Source: Aquilaria yunnanensis (lineage: Eukaryota; Streptophyta; Magnoliopsida; Malvales; Thymelaeaceae). From it: a stretch of DNA of 64,000 nucleotides. This document shows positions 37,001 to 47,098 of this stretch, piece after piece. A program made the translations under genes and the position numbers. The DNA lies in contig CM077597.1 of the NCBI GenBank assembly GCA_039654915.1, positions 84,632,001 to 84,696,000 on the forward strand, read 5' to 3'. Numbering within the stretch: the stretch's first letter is position 1; every line of letters starts with the position of its first letter. Under the pieces are notes generated by a model that did no database searches, was not told the DNA's origin, and saw only the letters and a program-made list of their open reading frames with translations.

Positions 37001-37675
37001 ATTTTATTAAAGGTAAATTTTAATCAAAAAAATTTAGTTAAGTATAACTACTTTGAACGTTTCTAGTAATTCCAAAACTTAAAACATTATAAAAATATTC
37101 CCAGTTAAATATTATTAATTAAACTAAAACTGTAAAATTAACCCTAAAAACCTGAAAATAATAAAAAAATTAACAAAATAGGTAAAAATTAAAAATTCTA
37201 ATGGGCTACGTACAAATCTTCACATCCAACCATCAACCACTTCAAATCACATAAGAAAGATTTAAAGCATTTTTCGGATAAATAATTTAAAAATTTTTAA
37301 AAATACGCATTAAATGAAAATACCTCAAAATCCTTCCTTCAAATGCGTTCTTTCTTCCTTCCAATCTGCTAGAACAAGTCAAAAATTACACCCATTACAG
37401 TTATTAAACAAAAAACCATGAAAATTGAAAAAAAAAAAATTACACCCGAAATGAACAAAACGAAAAATCCATAAACATACCTACAGATCTACGAGTTAGA
37501 CCACCAGATCCAACAAATGAGGCTCTGAGCAACGTTAATCCGGCCCTGGGAGACTTGAGGAAGGTGCTGTGTGTGTGTGTGGAGACAGAGAGCAAAGGAC
37601 GAGAGCAGACAGAGAGCGAAGGACAATACCAGACGAAGAAGACGAAGTCGCGAGCTGGGGGAATTTAATTTTGAA
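37001..37675. other. AT-rich CACTA interior without a supported gene
   Basis: No domain is recognisable. A TGTGTG run occurs near 37569-37581. The 64-codon minus-strand frame at 37489-37683 could be 5' untranslated or leader sequence of the CACTA transcript, but nothing supports it as a protein. Confidence 0.4.
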
Positions 37676-38108
37676 TTTTCCAACGACCTTGGCCATTTGG
37701 AAAATAATAACTTAAACGGTGCGTTTTCAACTTAATTTTTCCAACGGGTTAGGCCGTTGGAAATAATTTTCAAAATTTTAAAAATTTTCATGTAAAACGG
37801 TGCGTTTTCAACTTCCTTTTTCCAACGGCTTAGGCCGTTGGAAATAATTTTCAAAATTTACAAAATTACTGTGTCACTTCATTTTCCAATGGCCTAAGCC
37901 ATTGGAAACAATTTTAAACCCAATAAACTTAATTCCAACGGCTAAAGCCGTTGGAAATACAGCTTATTTTCAATTTCTTAATTTTTCCAACGGGAAAGCC
38001 GTTGGAAATTTTTTTCCTCTTTCTCCAACGGCTTAAGCCGTTGGATATTCTCCAACGGTCAGCCCGTTGGAAGGTAGGCCGTTGGAAAAGTCAGTTTTTC
38101 TAGTAGTG
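37676..38108. repeat. CACTA right terminus and subterminal repeats
   Basis: More than a dozen copies of TTCCAACGGC, or its complement, occur as palindromic pairs such as CCAACGGCTTAAGCCGTTGG. They run up to the terminal TAGTAGTG and mirror the left array at 30403-30700. Confidence 0.88.
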
Positions 38109-39006
38109 GTAGACGATGCATGTGCATACCTACCATGCCACATCATCGTGGTACCGGGTCAACTCTAATACCATCTGTAATGACCTAAGTCCAGAACCAG
38201 TCAACGAAACACCTGCCCACACCACATGAGCCCATATCCCACATGGGTAAATTGTGGGAAGCCTTATGTGGATATATAGGCTCCAATTCCAGAACATAAG
38301 CACCTAGCACTTATCCTTTTCCAAAGGATAGCCCATGTGGTGTGGGCAGGTGTTTCGTTGACTGGTTTTGGACTTGGGTCGTTACAGATGGTATCAGAGC
38401 CAGGTTTGGTTCAAAGTATGTGGTTGAGTCTGTTGGTATGGGACGGGGGAACTTCCTTATACTAAGAGTCCATTCCTAATTACCTAGCGCTTATCTTTTT
38501 CCAAAGGATAGCCCATGTGGTGTGGGCAGGTGTTTCGTTGACCGGTTCTGGACTTGGGTCATTACAGATGGTATCAAAGCCGACCCGGGACCACGATGGT
38601 GGGCCATAGTGGGTATGCACATGCATCGTCTACTGGGATTGATCCTGGGCATGAGAGGCTACTTTGCCAAGGGCCAAGTAGTCCGATTAGAGAGTTAACT
38701 TGGTCTGGGGGAACCAAGTAATCCGATTGACCCCAACAGGGACGTTGGGTATATAAGGAGAGGAGTTTGTAACACCTCCATATCCCACATGGGTAAATTG
38801 TGGGAAGCCTTATGTGGATATATAGACTCCAATTCTAGAACATAAGCACCTAGCGCTTATCATTTTTCAAAGGATAGCCCATGTGGTGTGGGCAGGTGTT
38901 CCGTTGACCGGTTCTGGACTTGGGTCGTTACAGTATAAGGTTTCCAAAAATTTAGTAAGGGCAAGTGCCCCGATTGCCCCCATTATGGAGCCGCCCATGT
39001 AAGTAA

Positions 39007-39739
39007 TTATACATTACTCAAAAAGCTTAAGTAGATACTATTAATTTTTTATTAAAACACTTACCTCCAATGTTTCAAAATCTACATTTACCTTCTATTT
39101 TATGGCCAATTTAATGTGATTTTTCTCAAGATTTAGGTAAAATCTTGTATAGCTTTTTATATTTTTAGGTAATTAATGGTTATCAGCTGATTTAGAAATT
39201 ATACTCACATTATGGAAGTTTGAAAAAGTAGTCATATCAATTGTTCTTATAATATAATTAGTCAATCATAGGAAACGAACTCATTAAATTAAAACAAAAT
39301 CTTAGTACCTAAAAGGAAAATTAATAACTTATAATTTAATGTTTAGTTATTTTATATATCATTGCACTTTTTATTGCATATTGATATATATAGATATATA
39401 TTAAGTTGCACTTTCAAGTTCTGATGAATATATTTTAGGTTTAAAAAGTAAATGAATTGATAAACACTATGTTTTTAGGCATGTTTAAGAGTCATATAAA
39501 TCAAACACATATCTGTTACAAAAATTTAAATTCAGTGATATTTTTTTCAGTTTTTCGCCGTGAGACACTTATAGAGAACTTAGAAAGCAAACAACAAATC
39601 TTTTTTATATTTTTCCTTTTCAAATACTAATCTTATTTTCCTAATGTGAAGGCTTAGAGCTTGTCAACACTTTATTCTACTTTTTTTTTTCCTTTCCATA
39701 ATTTTAGTTTTTGTAAATTTTTTAGAGGTTTTGCAACCT
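39007..39739. other. AT-rich stretch, nothing recognised
   Basis: This continues the sequence left of 28955 across the hAT-like insertion. It is AT-rich with no gene or domain visible. Confidence 0.45.
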
Positions 39740-39880
39740 TTATTGATTCTATTCATGCAGAAGCCATTCATCAAGCATCAAACTTTACTTGGAACAGGTG
39801 TTGCCTAATCAAGGTGAATCTTTTCTCATGGAGTGCTATTCAGGATAAAATTGCAACGAGCAATTGAGTGGCTATTCAAA
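39740..39880 (+). pseudogene. LINE fragment (reverse-transcriptase zinc-binding region)
   Basis: A short plus-strand frame contains FTWNRCCLIKVNLFSWSAIQ, matching the W..CLPLKVNLFAWRA signature of the zf-RVT region at the C-terminus of plant non-LTR retrotransposon ORF2. It stops after about 40 residues; no RT core adjoins it. Confidence 0.6.
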
Positions 39881-40539
39881 ATTTCGAGGGGGCCAACCAA
39901 CCTTGAGGAGAGCCTATTATATGTTCTTAATTGTTTTGGTAAAATTCAATTGGCTTCCTCATATTGTATGTATATTTCCACTTAGCTCCATGCATTTTAA
40001 GAGGGGATAATTTGATCAAAATATTCTATTATTTTTATTCTCAATTCAATGAATTCCTTAGTATTCTTTAGGTTCTACATTTAAATAAAAAATCACTTGC
40101 ACTACATTATATTCTAGGAATTAGTTACCAGGGGAATATTGTTATTGATAGTTAATTTCATTGTAAATTTGAATTAGCATGGTTGTAATGTTTCTTACCA
40201 ACATGGCAAATTTATAGTGTTTATATAGTTTTTTTATCTAAAAATATAACATCACAACTGAATTAAATTTTTTGTAAAATTTAGGTGTTTAATAATTGTT
40301 ACTGTTGATTTTATTTTATTTTTATATTTTTTTCTAGTTGATTACTACAATTAGTTTTATGATTTTGTAGATTAAAAACTTGACATTGTCACACAGTATC
40401 ACTTTTTTTCTTAATTACAAATCATCATACATATCTTCATGTCATATTTCAAAAAAAAAGAAAAAATTTAAACATTGAAGGCAACTTTCAGAAAAGACCA
40501 TTATTCAAAGAAATTTATAAAAATCTAAATATTTTATAT

Positions 40540-40710
40540 TTGATCCCAAATGCCCAAATCCAGGCTACGCCGTTGGCAACGAGGTATAATCTTCATGCTA
40601 GGGGACTTCATGATCAAAGACCTCTGTGCCGGCTATGCTTGCAACATGTCGAGGAGATTGTTCATCTCTTCAGCGTAACATCATGTGCTACCCAACGAGA
40701 ACGGTTCATT
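40540..40710 (+). pseudogene. LINE fragment (zinc-binding motif)
   Basis: This frame has LATRYNLHARGL followed by CRLCLQHVEEIVHLF, the classic zf-RVT C-x2-C...H motif of plant LINE ORF2 proteins. It overlaps in motif order with the scrap at 39740-39880, so the two may be parts of one element separated by about 650 bp of AT-rich sequence, or two elements. Confidence 0.65.
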
Positions 40711-41015
40711 TCTTCTGGAAAATTATATTTTATTTTTGAATGGAATGAAAAAAGTTCATTTCTTCTGGCAAGTTATTTTCATTCTAGAAGTTATGTTTTA
40801 GGAAGATACCTCTTAGAACTTTGAGTTCTTGATATACTTAATTTCATTAATTCAAAGGATACAGTAGGACAGAACACCACAGTTTACAGATACTGAGGCA
40901 TAGATACTACTTGAAATTAACAGAAAAAAAAGAGGCAGTTTATTCACTAGTACTAGTACTAGAAATTATTCAAGTGCCTCATCGGTGCTCCTGCAATTGC
41001 GCTTGCATTTGTTGC

Positions 41016-41761
41016 TTAGTTCGGGGCTGTTGCGGCTTGGAATTGGATGGAAATGGAAGGAATTGCAGCGACGAAGTTCCATTCGATACTTGTTGTCACC
41101 CCGCCAACGTTATCCTTGGCAGCAGAAGTTGCAATCTCCAGGTTTGCCTTGACGCTCTCCCAGTCGATAACTTGAGTAGCAAGATAGATCTTTGTGTAAG
41201 CTTGCTGCATGCATGTATGTGGTTCATTAACGTATCTAACTCAGTAAGTTTAAGCCTCCCCATAGCACATGTATACCTAAATAATGTTGAGCTACGTACC
41301 ATCCCAGGTCCACTTGCAGAATTTTTCCAAGCGACTACAATTTTCAATGGTGCTTTTGCAGGGGAGGAGTCATGGGCCGTATACACCAAAGCGCCTGATG
41401 AAGTGTTGTTATTTGCTGTATCTGGTAATTGCTCGAAACTTTCAGTGTTACTGTTCAGGATGGACTGTGGGTAGGGCTTACTAGGGTTCTCCTTTCCATT
41501 CCATTCCTTCTGGTCCATCAAACCCGTAGCATAGTTGAGGTAGCTTGAAATGCTGCCCTGCGTTTTGCCTCCACCCATTGTCTGCAAATATTGTAGCTTA
41601 ATTTTGAGAGAAGAATCTCTCAAAGGTATTAAGTAAAACACACTAAACCAATAGTAATAGCAAATAAGGGATGTTACCAAGTGATTCGGATGCTCTTGCT
41701 TCAAGGCTTGGCACTTATTTTTTTGCCTATGCTTAGAGCTCTGTTGTGAGAAATCTTGCAA
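41016..41761 (-). CDS. Small two-intron plant gene, tentatively 23-kDa jasmonate-induced protein-like
   Basis: The likely CDS joins 41578-41300 and 41204-41016, giving 155 residues. A 5' non-coding exon at about 41750-41678 precedes it. Introns are 41677-41582 (GTAACA...TTGCAG) and 41299-41205 (GTACGT...ATGCAG), both with correct borders. TATATAAA on the minus strand (41781-41774) sits about 30 bases upstream of the presumed start. The protein begins MGGGKTQGSISSYL and has no clear signal peptide or membrane span. The order KPYPQSI...SGALVYTA...VVAWKN...YTKIYL...DWESV loosely resembles the jasmonate-induced JIP23 family of plants; I infer this from memory and am not sure. A broken copy lies at 49768-50534. 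No frame damage is seen, so it may be functional. Confidence 0.6.
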
Positions 41762-41773
41762 ATGGAAAACTCC

Positions 41774-41781
41774 TTTATATA
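41774..41781 (-). promoter_or_regulatory. TATA box of the small gene
   Basis: The minus strand reads CTATATAAAGG about 25-35 bases upstream of the presumed transcription start. The pseudogene copy keeps the same box at 50533-50526. Confidence 0.55.
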
Positions 41782-42333
41782 GAGTTTTTCCGTCCCTTGT
41801 TGATTAAGTAAACGTAATTATTAATTTTTCAAAGGAAAGAGGTATATAACATACGTGTTTAAAAGTGAAATTCTTCCGTCGTATGCCTAGGCTGTGCTCT
41901 TTTCCAATTTAAAAAATTCTTTATTTTGTCTCTTCCTAGCTTGATTGGGAAAAGGACATTACTTTACACCCCTTAATAAAATTAATCATAAGGATTTAAT
42001 AATCACTATATATAGAAATAATCACTTTTAATCTATTACTTACATTCTTCTTTCAAAAGAATATTTCATTTATGCCATTATAATCATAAAAAATGATGAC
42101 CAGCAAACATGGATTCATGCCATTGTAATTATAAAAAATTATGATTGTAACTTTTTATGGGAAAGAAACTAATTACAGAATGACTTACTTAAAAGCAAAT
42201 TTGAAAAATAACATTTTCTAAGTTTATATCCTTATGACATATAATGCAACATGAATGACATATATGGTCTCCATCACGACAAGAGGTGAAACTAAACGGA
42301 GCAAGTAGGGGGCCGGGCCCCCCTAAAATTATA

Positions 42334-42568
42334 CTCCTTTCTGTTCCAAATTCTTTGCACTATTCACTTTTCAGTAATTAATTTATGATTTTTTTTGTTT
42401 TCAACATTTTAGTATATAAATGAAGAACTTTTATATAAGAATAATAAATTATGACATATAATTTCTAAATATATTTTTTTAAAATTTTTTCTAACAAATA
42501 CTAATATAAATAAATTCAAGTCAAATTATGTAAAAAAATCAAATTATGCAGAGAATATGAGACGAAAG
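42334..42568. mobile_element. Stowaway-like MITE, 235 bp
   Basis: It begins CTCCTTTCTGTTCCAAATTC and ends with GAGACGAAAG, flanked by TA at 42332-42333 and 42569-42570. It is homologous to 28022-28242. The segmental-duplication copy 1 lacks it near 26478-26490, confirming a discrete insertion. Confidence 0.88.
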
Positions 42569-43344
42569 TAGTAAAATACTAGTAATTTACTTTAGAATTT
42601 AAAGCTAAATAGTAAGGATTATAGCTTAGGAAAATATTTGTTTTGACCCATTCTTTATAAAAAAAAATTGGGTCTACCTTGATGACAATAGGAACATTTT
42701 GAGGGAACAGGAAAAAGATGTGACTTTCCACCATTTTCTCAATAAAATAAAATATCAGATAGAAAATTGCTTATTATCAGTGTGATATACTTAATGGTAT
42801 GAATATTACAAACATTGGTTAGTAAACCGAATGTTAGTTAAATGTTAGTCGGAGCACGTCCACCCCAAGTAAATGCTATCCTATACACCAAGAACTTAGG
42901 TTTTAGTCGGTCTTTGTTTAATCAATTATTGTGACTAAAGAATGAGGAAGAGCGCAAGAAAAAAAAAACAAAAAATAGGAAGTCCCTCTCCTAACTAACC
43001 CTGTCTTGTCCTCGTGAAATCAGTACAACAATAAAGAAAGATTTAAGTCCTTAATTACCCATCGACGTGGAAGAATAATTAAGCTTCCTGAGAAATTAAT
43101 AGCTAAATCTGAATAAGTGTCATCTTGAAAATGCTCTTAGGTAAAGAGGCCACATGTTGAATTTATGGTGATTATGGCTTTTTTTCTCCCTTTGTATGGG
43201 AATGCGTGAGTCTGAACATCGAAACCCAGTTAATACAAGGATTAATTGTTTTTATTAGTCGCAAAGAAATAGCCCAAGTCGTTTTTGTTTAAACGATTTA
43301 GTTTACTGCAATAGATGTTAGTGCAAGTGGCGAGAATTACAATT

Positions 43345-45341
43345 GAGCAGGTATTATATAGGCCGGGCTTATTCCGTACATTGTCCCTAAAAAAATTAAG
43401 AATTTACGTTTTGACGTAGCACTTAAAATTTTACATATATCTTCCATGCACAACTTCAAACAAAGTTCCGTAGTAGGCAAAGTGAATCAGATTGGAGGAT
43501 AGGTGAGATAGTGGGTCATGAGATCAATAGCCCACAGTGTCTTGATCTGATTTTTCTAGTTTTTTTGTTTCTTTTTTTTTCTGTTTTTTTAATTTTCCCC
43601 TTGTTTTCCCTCACTTTTTTTTTAAGAAAAATTTCCCCTGTTTTCCTTCCACTTCTTCTTTTTTCTTATTTTCTTTTTCCAGTTTTGTTTTTTCCACTGA
43701 TTTGTTTTTGTCTTTTTCATTTTCCCCTTGTTTTCCACCATCCTTTTTTTAGAAAAAAAAAAAAGCATTGAAACAAGCCATGAAAAAATAAGAAATCGAG
43801 TAACCAATACTAAAAAGTTCATATATTATTTGTTCTTTTATTAGTTCCTATTTGTTACTTTATTAATAATTATTTTTCTTCTATCAGTAGTTTTTTATTT
43901 TTTTACAAACAGCTATTTGTACTTTCATCAATTTCTACTTGTTATTTAGATAAACTAGTTATATGTTCATTCATTAGTAGTTATTTAGTTTTTTATCGGT
44001 AGCTGTTTATTGTTTTATCCATTCATGCTTATTTTTTAGATAAACTAGTTGTCTGTTCTTTTATTAGTAGTTATGTCTTCTATTAACAATATTTGTTTGT
44101 TCTTTTACAAACTGTTGCTTGTTCTTTTATCAACTATTGCTTGTTCTTTGGATAAACTAGTTATTTGTTCTTTTATTAGTAGTTATTTGTTCTTTTACAA
44201 ATAATTCTTTATTCTTTTATAAAGTCTTGCTTTTTCTTTAGATAAACTAGTTGTTTGTTATTTTATTAGTATTTATTTATTTTTTTATTAGTAGTTGTTT
44301 ATTATTTTATGAATTTATACTTATTCTCTTGATAAATTAGTTGTCTGTTCTTTTATTAGTGGTTAAGTATTTGTTTATTTATCAATAATTATTTTTTTAT
44401 CAATTTCCACTTATTTTTTAGATAAACTAGCTATATGTTCTTTTATTAGAAGTTATTTGTTCTTTTATATGCAACTATTTGTTCTTTCATCAATTCCCAC
44501 TTGTTATTTAGATAAATTAGTTATTTGTTCTTTTACCAGTTCTTATTTGTTCTTTGGAACTTCTAAAAAAACAAGTAAAACTTATAAAAAAAATAGATAA
44601 AAGGTGATAAAAGAACAGATAAAAGAATAAAGAGAAACTAGGAACAATTCCAAAAAACAACATAGAAGAAAAAAGGAAAAAGGAAAGAATAGAAGCAAAA
44701 ACAAATTGGAAAACAAAATAAAAAAAAGGGAAGGAACGCCAAAAAAAAAAGGGAGAGAGAGAGAGAGAGAGAGAGAGAAATGAAACGGGGAAAAAAGTAG
44801 GCCAAATGAAACAAAAAAAAAGGTGGATGAAAATAGAAGAAACCAAAAAGTGTGATGGCAAGCCCAAAAAGGTTAAAAAAAATAAGTTTAGAAATGAAAA
44901 ATGAGAAAAAAGGAAAGAAAAATAACTAAAATGAAAAGGAAATAAAAATTCGAGAAAAAGAAAAGCAAAAAAAAATGGATAAAAAATAAAGTAACATGAG
45001 AAGTATGATTTAGGGAGGGGAAAAAATAGCATCAAAAATATAATTTGGGGAAAAACAAAAAAAAAATAAAAAAGCCAGTAACAAAATTTAAAAAATAAAA
45101 CGAAGAAAAAAGAAATGGAAAAGGTAAAAAAAAATAAACAAGAGCAAAAGGAAACGAGAGAAACCAAAAAGAAGTGAAGTGAGAAAGCAAAACAGGAAAA
45201 CAAGAGAATGTCAAATTAAAAAAAAAAAAAGGACAGAGGAATGCATCAGCAAAAGAAATAGAGAATAAAGAAAGCATCATAGAAGGTCAAATAACTTTTG
45301 TCGGGGCTTACGCATAAACCCGGCCTACACAAGTTCTTTCC
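43345..45341. mobile_element. Non-autonomous DNA transposon, about 2.0 kb, with minisatellite core
   Basis: TTACAATT is duplicated at 43337-43344 and 45342-45349, and copy 1 of the segmental duplication has the single uninterrupted site. Ends are imperfectly inverted, sharing TAGGCCGGG(C/T)TTAT...CGTA near each terminus. The 8-bp duplication fits hAT best. The left arm is pyrimidine-rich, the centre is a minisatellite (43830-44560) and the right arm is purine-rich on the plus strand. The 228-codon minus-strand frame at 44517-45203 is a by-product of this bias (Phe/Ser/Leu only), so the element appears non-coding. Confidence 0.75.
43830..44560. repeat. AT-rich minisatellite with 22-24-bp monomers (array 2)
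   Basis: Same monomers as array 1 at 20640-21260: TTTTATTAGTAGTTATTTGT, TTTAGATAAACTAGTTAT and TTTATCAATT(C/T)C(C/T)ACTTGTT variants in a recurring order. It forms the centre of the 43345-45341 transposon. Confidence 0.85.
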
Positions 45342-45874
45342 TTACAATTTTGGTAAGCGAAAACCTGAGAGCCTTAGGTTAAAATTTTGTAACAATATTA
45401 GGTTGAGTTTTTTTATCATAACATTAGATTGTTTAAGTTTGGGTTTGTGAAATGTTTCACACAATTTTAATTGTGAGGTAAACATTAAAATATTGTTTTA
45501 AGCTGAAAAATTATAAAATTTTCACACCTCTTTATATATATTCTAATTATTTTATCATGATTTACTAAATATAAATAAAATATATTGATAATTGTGGTCT
45601 GCTTTGGTAAAAATTGAAAGAGAAAAATAAAAAAAAATAATTATAATACTTTTCAATTCCCAATCATGTGTATTTTTTGAAACGGCAAGAGCAAAAAGAA
45701 TTTATTAAAAGAATGATGAGCAAATGTACAATGGGAACCTTCCTGCTAGCAGCTGGAAATGTAGCTCCAGAGTGTTAGACCCTTATCGCTAATCCATCAC
45801 CAATACATCCGGCAGGAGTACGAAACCAACATAAAATGAATTGGCACTTAGACAATAAAACCTGCACCTACCAC

Positions 45875-46277
45875 CAGTGGCGGAACTAGGATTTTCGGTT
45901 CAGCGGGGCGCGCCCAGAGGAGAGTCGACTAAAGCCGCAGGAGAGGGATGGCATCGCGGCGAGGTAAAGCCGGAGACTGGAAGTAATTTGTACTAATTCA
46001 AAGATTAGGACGCAACTCATACAAGTTGAAAAATTTGGAGGACTAATAGTGCATTTAGGCCATGTTAGATTAGAGGGAATAATTACTCATTTGGTCACTA
46101 TTTTCTCTAGTGCCTACCTCACTACCCCCCATCTTCATATTCTTCCATTATTTCCAGGGGGAATGCATTTCCACTCCCTAATTTCTCTTGAATTAACTAA
46201 TTAAGTACCTATATTTAAATTCTTTCAAAATTTTTGGGGGGAACGAGACCCCCTGCCCCTACGTAGGTCCGCCCCAG
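45875..46277. mobile_element. hAT-like non-autonomous element, 403 bp
   Basis: Ends are CAGTGGCGGAACTAGG and TAGGTCCGCCCCAG, imperfect inverted repeats. CCTACCAC is duplicated exactly at 45867-45874 and 46278-46285, the 8 bp expected of hAT. No coding sequence is visible; the left part is GC-rich. Confidence 0.85.
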
Positions 46278-46343
46278 CCTACCACAACCAGTCAAGCAGA
46301 AGGAATGATCATGTAATCATACTCAAAGCAAATACTGTATCAT

Positions 46344-47054
46344 TGTAACACCCCCATGTCCCACATGGGTTAATTGTGGGAAGCCTTATGTGGATATATA
46401 TGCTCCAATTCCAGAACATAAGCACTTAGCGCTTATCCTTTTCTAAAGGATAGCCCATGTGGTATGGGCAGGTGTTTCGTTGACCGGTTCTGGACCTGGG
46501 TCATTACAGATAGTATCAGAGCCAGGTTTGGTTCAAAGTATGTGGTTGAGTCCGCCGGTATGGGACGGGGGAACTTCCTTATACTGAGAGTCCATTCCTA
46601 AGTACCTAGCGCTTATCCTTTTTCAAAGGATTGCCCATGTGGTGTGGGCAGGTGTTCCGTTAACCAGTTCTGGACTTAGGCCGTTACAGATGGTATCAGA
46701 GCTGACCCAGGACCGCGATGGTGTGACATAGTGGGTATGCACATGCATCGTCTACCGGGACTGATCTTGGATTCGAGAGGCTACTTAGCCAGGGGCTAAG
46801 TAGTCCAATTAGAGAGGTTACTTGGTCCGGGGAACCAAGTAATCCGATTGACCCCAACGGGGACGTTGGGTACATAAGGGGGGGAGTTTGTAACACCCCC
46901 ATGTTCCACATGGGTTAATTGTGGGAAGCCTTATGTGGATATATATGCTCCAATTCTAGAACATAAGCACCTAGCTCTTATCCTTTTCATAAAGGATAGC
47001 CCATGTGGTGTGGGCAGGTGTTCCGTTGACCAGTTCTGGACTTAGGCCGTTACA
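46344..47054 (+). mobile_element. TRIM cluster C (LTR, short leader, partial LTR, internal, LTR)
   Basis: LTR 46344-46508; primer-site variant TAGTATCAGAGCC and a leader of about 95 bases; partial LTR starting near CCTAGCGCTTATCC and ending 46688; second primer site TGGTATCAGAGC; internal 46689-46888 ending in a G-rich polypurine tract; LTR 46889-47054. The same double-primer-site order occurs in cluster D and in the right half of composite B. Confidence 0.88.
46358..46400 (+). promoter_or_regulatory. snRNA-type promoter motifs in the TRIM LTR (USE-like plus TATA)
   Basis: GTCCCACATGG at 46358-46368 differs by one base from the plant snRNA upstream sequence element RTCCCACATCG. TATATA at 46395-46400 follows after 26 bases, the short spacing typical of Pol III-type plant snRNA genes such as U6 (Pol II-type genes have about one helical turn more). 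The motif pair is kept in most LTR copies. Initiation near 46424 would meet TTTT at 46439-46442, which should stop Pol III early, so function is uncertain. Confidence 0.5.
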
Positions 47055-47056
47055 GA

Positions 47057-47067
47057 GGACATCCAAA

Positions 47068-47098
<31 letters not shown>

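Larger units (their letters stand above)
30403..38108 (-). mobile_element. CACTA (En/Spm-like) transposon, non-autonomous, carrying a solo LTR
   Basis: Termini are CACTACTAAAAA at the left and TAGTAGTG at the right (the inverted form starts CACTACTAGAAAAAC). GTA is duplicated at 30400-30402 and 38109-38111, and removing the element restores TRIM internal sequence matching other copies, an exact empty-site test. Both ends carry arrays of TTCCAACGGC/GCCGTTGGAA. The total is 7706 bp, of which 2542 bp is an inserted solo LTR. Two minus-strand genes remain: a Transposase_24-type gene and a DUF4216 protein. I see no TNP2 catalytic transposase; its expected place upstream of DUF4216 is filled by ATT repeats. 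Mobility would need transposase in trans. Confidence 0.93.
30103..38932. mobile_element. TRIM composite B: head-to-head, split by a CACTA element
   Basis: Left half, minus strand: LTR 30103-30266 and internal sequence, broken at 30402 by the CACTA and resumed at 38112, then an LTR from 38176 truncated near 38230. Right half, plus strand: an LTR lacking its first bases (about 38231-38386), primer-site motif and short leader (38387-38479), partial LTR to 38566, second primer-site motif, internal 38567-38767, full LTR 38768-38932. Outer ends are again LTR 3' ends. GTATA flanks the unit at 30098-30102 and 38933-38937. The centre junction differs from composite A, so the two arose separately or diverged. 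Confidence 0.85.
28963..38998. mobile_element. hAT-like element hosting three nested insertions
   Basis: The left end reads CCACTGGCGGCTCCAGG and the right end reads GGAGCCGCCCAT, imperfect inverted termini sharing GGCGGCTCCA, as in many plant hAT elements. GTAAGTAA is present at 28955-28962 and again at 38999-39006, the 8-bp duplication expected of hAT. Its own sequence (28963-30097 and 38938-38998) has no transposase, so it is non-autonomous. The TRIM composite interrupts it at 30103. Class assignment rests on ends and duplication only. Confidence 0.6.
42100..45810. repeat. Segmental duplication, copy 2 (left part, with insertions)
   Basis: It matches 26226-27560 in order, interrupted by a Stowaway element, a stretch of about 140 bp at 43055-43195 absent from copy 1, and the 2-kb element 43345-45341. 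The match resumes at 55278-55515 after the composite insertion. Copy 1 gives the empty site for each insertion. Confidence 0.85.

Noticed and set aside
40911..41474. 187-codon plus-strand open frame
   Set aside because: It is antisense to the exons and intron of the minus-strand gene at 41016-41761, which has correct splice sites and TATA box.
43511..43771. 86-codon hydrophobic frame
   Set aside because: Translation of the pyrimidine-rich arm of the 43345-45341 transposon; low complexity.
44517..45203. 228-codon minus-strand open frame rich in Phe, Ser and Leu
   Set aside because: It is the reverse of a purine-rich arm of a transposon; composition alone explains the lack of stops and no domain is present.
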